A stretch of DNA of 64,000 bases from JADJGC01 sp964617645 (GTDB lineage Bacteria > Zixibacteria > MSB-5A5 > CAIYYT01): positions 62,001-126,000 of the forward strand of contig CAZTYE010000010.1 in NCBI GenBank assembly GCA_964617645.1, read 5' to 3'. Within the stretch, counting starts at the first letter, position 1. The number at the start of each line of letters is the position of its first letter. Below, piece after piece: positions 60,082 through 64,000 of the stretch. Under the pieces are notes generated by a model, which worked only from the letters and a program-made list of their open reading frames with translations, searched no databases and was not told the origin of the DNA. A program made the position numbers and the translations under genes.

Positions 60082-62301
60082 CTACGCCATGATCCCATGA
60101 ATCGTGTCGTAATACAAATCCGCAAGCGTCTTCGTATCGACCACGATCTCGCCGTTGATTTTCAACTGCGATGCCCCAACCACTCCGATCTCCGCCAGTG
60201 GTATACCCATCGACGCCGCCAACTGCATCACACTTCCCTTGCGTTCTGGCGCGGTACTCACGATCACCCGCGATTGCGACTCGCCGAAATAAAGCGCGTC
60301 GAGGCGAATATCTGACGCCAGCGTCACCGTTGCGCCGAGCATCTTCTCGCGATTCCCGATACAACACTCAGCGAGCGCGATAGCCAGACCGCCTTCAGCG
60401 CAATCGTGCGCCGACTTGATCAAACCGCCGCGAATCGCTTCAAGAATGAACTCCTGCAGCTTTTTTTCAAATTCCAAATCCAGCGTCGGCGCGTCGCCGG
60501 TCACGAGATCATGCACAACTTTGATGTACTCGCTGCCGCCAAGTTCATTCTTGCTCAGGCCGGCCAAGAAAATCAAATCGCCTTCGTTCTTGAAGTTCAT
60601 CGTTGTGATATGCTCAAGGTCGTCGATAATGCCGAGCATGCCGATCGTCGGTGTCGGATAGACGGCCCGTTCGGGGTCTTCATTGTAAAACGATACATTG
60701 CCGCCGGTCACCGGCGTATCGAACGTGCGACAGGCCTCGCCCATGCCGGCCACGCACTCGGCGAAGAGGTAGTACATTTCAGGTTTGTACGGATTGCCGA
60801 AATTGAGACAGTTGGTAATCGCCACCGGACGCGCGCCGGAGCAAGCGACATTGCGCGCCGACTCAGCCACGGCAATCTGCCCGCCGCGACGCGGATTGAG
60901 ATAGCAGTAGCGCCCGTTGCAGTCGGTCGAGACCGCGATCGCCTTCTCGCTGTGGCGGATACGCAGCACCGCGGCATCCGAACCGGGGCCTTGCACGGTG
61001 TTCGTGCGTACCATTGAATCGTACTGCTCGAACACCCAACGCTTCGAGGCGATATTCGGCGAGGAGATCAGCTTCTTCAGCACATCGTTGTAATCCCTCG
61101 GAAGCGGCATCTTCGCGAAGTCGTAACGCTGCTTCTCGTCGAGATATGCCGGGCGTTTCTGCTCGCGCGTATACACCGGCGCGCCGCCGCCGAGCACCAG
61201 CGTATCGGCCGGGATATCGGCGACGACTTTGCCGCCCATCTTGACGACGACATTTTTCGTGTCGGTGACTTGTCCAACTTCGACGCAGTGCAGATCCCAC
61301 TTGTCGAAAATTGCCTTGATCTCGGTTTCTTTGCCTCTTTTGCCAACCACCAGCATCCGCTCTTGCGATTCCGAGAGCATGATCTCGTAGGCGGTCATGC
61401 GCTCTTCGCGCACCGGCACCTTGTCGAGATCGATTTCGATTCCCGATTCGCCTTTGGCCGACATCTCGGACGAACAGCAGGTCAGCCCGGCCGCGCCCAT
61501 ATCCTGCACGCCGACGATCAGATCATCCTTGATAATCTCCAGCGTAGCTTCGAGCAGCAGCTTCTCGGTGAACGGGTCGCCGATCTGAACGGACGGCCGC
61601 TTCGATTCCGACTTCTCGGAAATTTCCTCGGAAGCGAACGTCGCGCCGTGGATGCCGTCGCGACCGGTCGAAGATCCAACGATAAACACCGGATTGCCGG
61701 CGCCTTTGGCGATCGCCGAAACCATGCGGTCCTTCTTGCAGATACCGACCGCCATCGCGTTAATCAGCGGATTGGCCAGATAGCAATCCTCGAAATAGAC
61801 TTCTCCGCCGACTGTCGGCACGCCAAATGAGTTGCCATAATCGCCGATACCGCGCACCGCGCCATTGAATAAGTACCGCGCGCGCGGCTCGCTGAGCGGT
61901 CCAAACCGCAGCGAATTGAGCGCCGCAATCGGGCGCGCACCCATACAGAATATGTCGCGCAGAATGCCGCCGACTCCGGTGGCCGCGCCTTGATAGGGCT
62001 CCACCGCCGACGGATGATTATGCGATTCGATTTTGAAGATAATGGCCAGCCCGTTGCCAAGATCGACCGCGCCGGCGTTTTCGGCGCCGGCCTCGGCGAG
62101 CAGGGCCTTGCCGGAACGCGGCAGCGTCTTGATTAGCTTGATCGAATTCTTGTAGGAGCAGTGCTCCGACCACATGACGGAAAAAATGCCCAACTCGGTA
62201 AAACTCGGTTCGCGTCCGAGGATCGAAAGGATTTTCTGGTATTCTTCCGGGTTGAGACCGTGATCGGCCACGAGTTCGGGAGTGATTTTCGGTTCCGCCA
62301 T
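60082..62301 (-). CDS. purL: PurL, phosphoribosylformylglycinamidine synthase II
   Basis: A 739-residue small-type PurL, full length. It opens HGLNPEEYQKILSILGREPS and has the MWSEHCSYKNS motif. Also visible are the ATP/metal region ESHNHPSAVEPYQGAATGVG, DMGAAGLTCCSSEMSAKG and a second AIRS-like half (NGRYCYLNPRRGGQIAVAES; SAHDCAEGGLAIALAE). It makes FGAM in purine synthesis and needs separate PurQ and PurS subunits, which are not in the window. ATG at 62299-62301 with GGAGG 4 nt upstream. Confidence 0.97.
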   Translation of the reverse strand: MAEPKITPELVADHGLNPEEYQKILSILGREPSFTELGIFSVMWSEHCSYKNSIKLIKTLPRSGKALLAEAGAENAGAVDLGNGLAIIFKIESHNHPSAVEPYQGAATGVGGILRDIFCMGARPIAALNSLRFGPLSEPRARYLFNGAVRGIGDYGNSFGVPTVGGEVYFEDCYLANPLINAMAVGICKKDRMVSAIAKGAGNPVFIVGSSTGRDGIHGATFASEEISEKSESKRPSVQIGDPFTEKLLLEATLEIIKDDLIVGVQDMGAAGLTCCSSEMSAKGESGIEIDLDKVPVREERMTAYEIMLSESQERMLVVGKRGKETEIKAIFDKWDLHCVEVGQVTDTKNVVVKMGGKVVADIPADTLVLGGGAPVYTREQKRPAYLDEKQRYDFAKMPLPRDYNDVLKKLISSPNIASKRWVFEQYDSMVRTNTVQGPGSDAAVLRIRHSEKAIAVSTDCNGRYCYLNPRRGGQIAVAESARNVACSGARPVAITNCLNFGNPYKPEMYYLFAECVAGMGEACRTFDTPVTGGNVSFYNEDPERAVYPTPTIGMLGIIDDLEHITTMNFKNEGDLIFLAGLSKNELGGSEYIKVVHDLVTGDAPTLDLEFEKKLQEFILEAIRGGLIKSAHDCAEGGLAIALAECCIGNREKMLGATVTLASDIRLDALYFGESQSRVIVSTAPERKGSVMQLAASMGIPLAEIGVVGASQLKINGEIVVDTKTLADLYYDTIHGIMA

Positions 62302-62324
62302 TGCACCTCCGTCAAGGAGAGGCG

Positions 62325-62353
62325 AAGGTAGGGAGCGAATAGTCCGAAATCAA
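62325..62353 (-). promoter_or_regulatory. Putative purL promoter
   Basis: On the minus strand TTGATT (62348-62353), 17-nt spacer, TACCTT (62325-62330); start expected near 62318, about 17 nt before the ATG. The remaining region up to 62637 has no convincing gene or purine riboswitch. Confidence 0.45.
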
Positions 62354-62637
62354 CGAGAATGTGCGATGCCCGGAGTGCAGAGAGGGCAAAAAAAACGCCG
62401 GGAGACCCAGTTATTTAATGAACCGACATTCGGTTACGCGGGATGGCCGCCCATCCAATGGGGGCTCCCAAGGGTTTTCGGTGTGCTCCTGACGGATTGT
62501 TCGCCGTTTCTGGAGCCGACCAAGGCCGGGGATATCCGGTCTAACTATCTGGGTCTCCCGGTCGCATATACTCTACGGATCAATCGATATCCTGTCCAGC
62601 GCTTTTTCGCGGGCGGGAAAATAAAGTTGCAAGGGGC

Positions 62638-62665
62638 TTGCTTTTTCGAAACCGGTGCGTATAAT
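62638..62665 (+). promoter_or_regulatory. rpmB promoter
   Basis: TTGCTT (62638-62643), 16-nt spacer, perfect TATAAT (62660-62665); start near 62672. The upstream flank is moderately AT-rich (AAAATAAAGTTG), a possible UP element. Confidence 0.7.
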
Positions 62666-62695
62666 AAAAGTCTGTAGTTAGCGGAGGATACGAAA

Positions 62696-62887
62696 TTGTC
62701 GAGAGCATGTGATATTTGCGGCAAAGGTCCCCAGTTTGGGCACAACGTCTCGCACGCCCACAACCTGACCAATCGCCGCTTTAATCCGAATTTGCGCACC
62801 GTGCGCGCCCGCGTCGAAGGTAAGGTCAAGCAGGTGCGCGTCTGCACCCGTTGCCTCAAAGCCGGCAAAGTCACCAAAGTCCATTAG
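62696..62887 (+). CDS. rpmB: Ribosomal protein bL28
   Basis: A 63-residue protein with TTG start at 62696 and ribosome site GCGGAGG 8 nt upstream. It begins MSRACDICGKGPQFGHNVSH, the four-cysteine (C+) zinc-binding form of bL28: CxxC near the N-terminus and VCTRCLKAG (CxxC) near the C-terminus. It is monocistronic with its own promoter and terminator. Confidence 0.97.
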   Translation: MSRACDICGKGPQFGHNVSHAHNLTNRRFNPNLRTVRARVEGKVKQVRVCTRCLKAGKVTKVH

Positions 62888-62911
62888 TTCGGATCAGCGC
62901 CAAGCATTCAG

Positions 62912-62941
62912 AAGCCGTCGCCCTCGGGCTGGCGGCTTTTT
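62912..62941 (+). terminator. Rho-independent terminator of rpmB
   Basis: AAGCCG (62912-62917) pairs with CGGCTT (62933-62938), with additional inner G/C pairing (GCCC-TC-GGGC at 62920-62929) and five T residues following. Lies 24 nt after the rpmB stop. Confidence 0.85.
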
Positions 62942-63117
62942 GCGTCTATGCGCTTCTGCTCCGGCTGACGCAACAGATGAGCGCGAATCTACATCGTCCC
63001 GCGTCATAGCGAGACTGGCGCGATACCGCGCAGCATGACGACCGCCCGCACGAATACACGCCAGAGTTGCTGTAGGAGCGACTTCCGTCGCGACCTTGGA
63101 AGGCCCGGCCCGCAGAT
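62942..63117. other. Intergenic region with a dispersed repeat
   Basis: No gene seen. It contains TGTAGGAGCGACTTCCGTCGCGA at 63071-63093, the second copy of the repeat at 3942-3964. Confidence 0.6.
63071..63093 (+). repeat. Short dispersed repeat, copy 2
   Basis: Differs from the copy at 3942-3964 at a single base (C for A in the loop). Both copies lie in intergenic sequence downstream of genes. Confidence 0.75.
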
Positions 63118-64000
63118 CTACGAATTCGCGCGCGAGCGCACAGCCGCTCGCAGCACAGCCTTGTAGTCAGCGACATGGGGGTCGGGAATCAGCTCGCGAT
63201 ACGTGACTCGGTATTCGCTCTCATGGAATTGATCCAGCTTATAGCGCGGTTCGCGCTCAAGCACAAAACTGTTGAGGTAGCGGCACAATGATTCGTAGGC
63301 GGCGTAGATTTCGTTCCAGTCACCGCCATTACCCTCACTTGATTCGCGCAAAGCATCGACCAGCAGGTGCGTCCCTACTTCGTGAGAGATGAAATCGATC
63401 GTCCACTCCAAGTCGCGCCCCGACCAGAACACCACCTTGTCGTAGCCCATCGAATTTGCGTTCGGACCATTTTGCAGCGCGCTGCAGAGTAGGATATGAT
63501 AGCGCTCCGCCTTGAATTCCTTGCCCGTCAGTCGCTCCCAGCGCGCGATAGTATCGTGCTGGGCGAAGAAGTCGTTAATCTGCGCGGCAACCTCGACAAT
63601 CGCGCGGCTCTCGGTCGGCCAGACGCCGAGCTGGTAGATGTTCCAATTGCGATAGATGATATCGGCGTAGCGGTCGATCTGCGGCAGATGCGGCGCGCAT
63701 GCCAGAATGTCGTCCGGTGTCGGCGCAAACCAACTGGCGCGCAACCGCTCACATTGGTGCCGGTAGCGATGGAACAATCTTTCAGTCGAGCCGGCTTTGA
63801 GCGAATCGGTGACAAGTCGGAGAAACTCATCAACCGCGCCGCGGCAATCGAGATCGAGCGTAATCGGCAGAAACAAAGCGAACTGGCACAAGGCGCTTCC
63901 CTGCCCTTGACCAAATTGTAGCAACTCGCGGTGGTCGCTGATGAACCGGATATCGGAAGCGGGAACGGATTCGGCGTAGCGCTCGGCATATTCCGAGTCG
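63118..64000 (-). CDS. Protein with HExxxH motif, 5' end beyond the window
   Basis: The frame is open to position 64000, with codons reading ...SDIRFISDHRELLQFGQGQG..., so the gene continues to the right; a TTG at 63922-63924 is not its real start. At least 294 residues are visible. A candidate metal motif is FISHEVGTHLLVDAL (HExxxH), followed by acidic and Tyr-rich helices (NEIYAAYESLCRYLNSFVLE). The HExxxH pattern occurs in the DUF1704/MATCAP-type tyrosine carboxypeptidase-like group, but overall similarity cannot be judged by eye. No signal peptide can be assessed. Confidence 0.7.
   Translation of the reverse strand, partial: DSEYAERYAESVPASDIRFISDHRELLQFGQGQGSALCQFALFLPITLDLDCRGAVDEFLRLVTDSLKAGSTERLFHRYRHQCERLRASWFAPTPDDILACAPHLPQIDRYADIIYRNWNIYQLGVWPTESRAIVEVAAQINDFFAQHDTIARWERLTGKEFKAERYHILLCSALQNGPNANSMGYDKVVFWSGRDLEWTIDFISHEVGTHLLVDALRESSEGNGGDWNEIYAAYESLCRYLNSFVLEREPRYKLDQFHESEYRVTYRELIPDPHVADYKAVLRAAVRSRANS

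Noticed and set aside
62282..62677. 131-codon plus-strand ORF before rpmB
   Set aside because: It overlaps the purL start and promoter and the rpmB promoter, with no family features.
63922..63924. TTG as the start of the HExxxH protein
   Set aside because: The frame continues without stop to the window edge with coherent sequence, so the gene is simply truncated there.

Overview
The window is a 64 kb scaffold piece (one 100-N gap at 5083-5182) from a GC-rich bacterium with an outer membrane. Several traits point to an uncultivated lineage of the Fibrobacteres-Chlorobi-Bacteroidetes (FCB) side of the tree, with candidate phylum Zixibacteria or a close relative as my best guess: PorU-like and PorV-like proteins of the type IX secretion system, C-terminal sorting/FlgD-like tails, a dockerin-type tail with the 'IADAVFLI(N/T)YIFA' pattern, bacillithiol genes and a Bat/MoxR operon. 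The phylum call is inference from memory of family distributions, not from a search.

Layout. 1-1655 (minus): a compact selenocysteine operon, tRNA-Sec(UCA) -> selA -> selB (selB runs off the left edge). 1843-3924 (plus): NfeD protease plus SPFH/slipin pair. 4198-8347 (minus): bacillithiol genes bshC, bshA and, beyond a repeat-rich gapped stretch, bshB1. 8289-14342 (minus): a TetR-controlled RND efflux operon (tetR, tolC, adaptor, pump) with a palindromic operator in front of tetR. 14393-16553 (minus): CorA and a YbhN/LPG-flippase-like membrane protein. 16653-27317 (minus): a Bat operon (BatD-like, MoxR, DUF58, GT39 glycosyltransferase, BatD-like, BatA, BatB, BatC, BatD, BatE), probably for envelope stress or quality control. 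27370-45773 (minus): a long, tightly packed cell-surface block. In transcription order it holds a PorU-like C25 peptidase, a PorV-like barrel interrupted by a seven-bladed propeller, a secreted M6 metalloprotease with a sorting tail, two DUF5683-like paralogs, an NHL lipoprotein, a very large unrecognised outer-membrane protein, an Omp85 protein and a UbiA prenyltransferase. 45774-46873 is mostly intergenic with two small membrane ORFs. 46874-52714 (plus): three tandem DUF3857 proteins, two with a wrecked transglutaminase site. 52748-64000: DUF1028, a dockerin-tailed secreted protein, polyprenyl synthetase, a VWA membrane protein, a small membrane protein, purL, rpmB with clear promoter and terminator, and a partial protein with an HExxxH motif.

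Repeats. A roughly 130-bp palindromic MITE-like element occurs at 53807-53936 (with a 5-bp target duplication) and inverted at 59733-59862; a diverged partial copy lies inside the 5' end of batC. Three copies of a 55-bp hairpin repeat surround the assembly gap.

The most novel-looking item is the surface block at 28-46 kb, particularly the PorV-like barrel whose sequence is split by about 700 residues carrying seven propeller blades and a LysM-like segment, transcribed between a PorU-like peptidase and a protease with a sorting tail.
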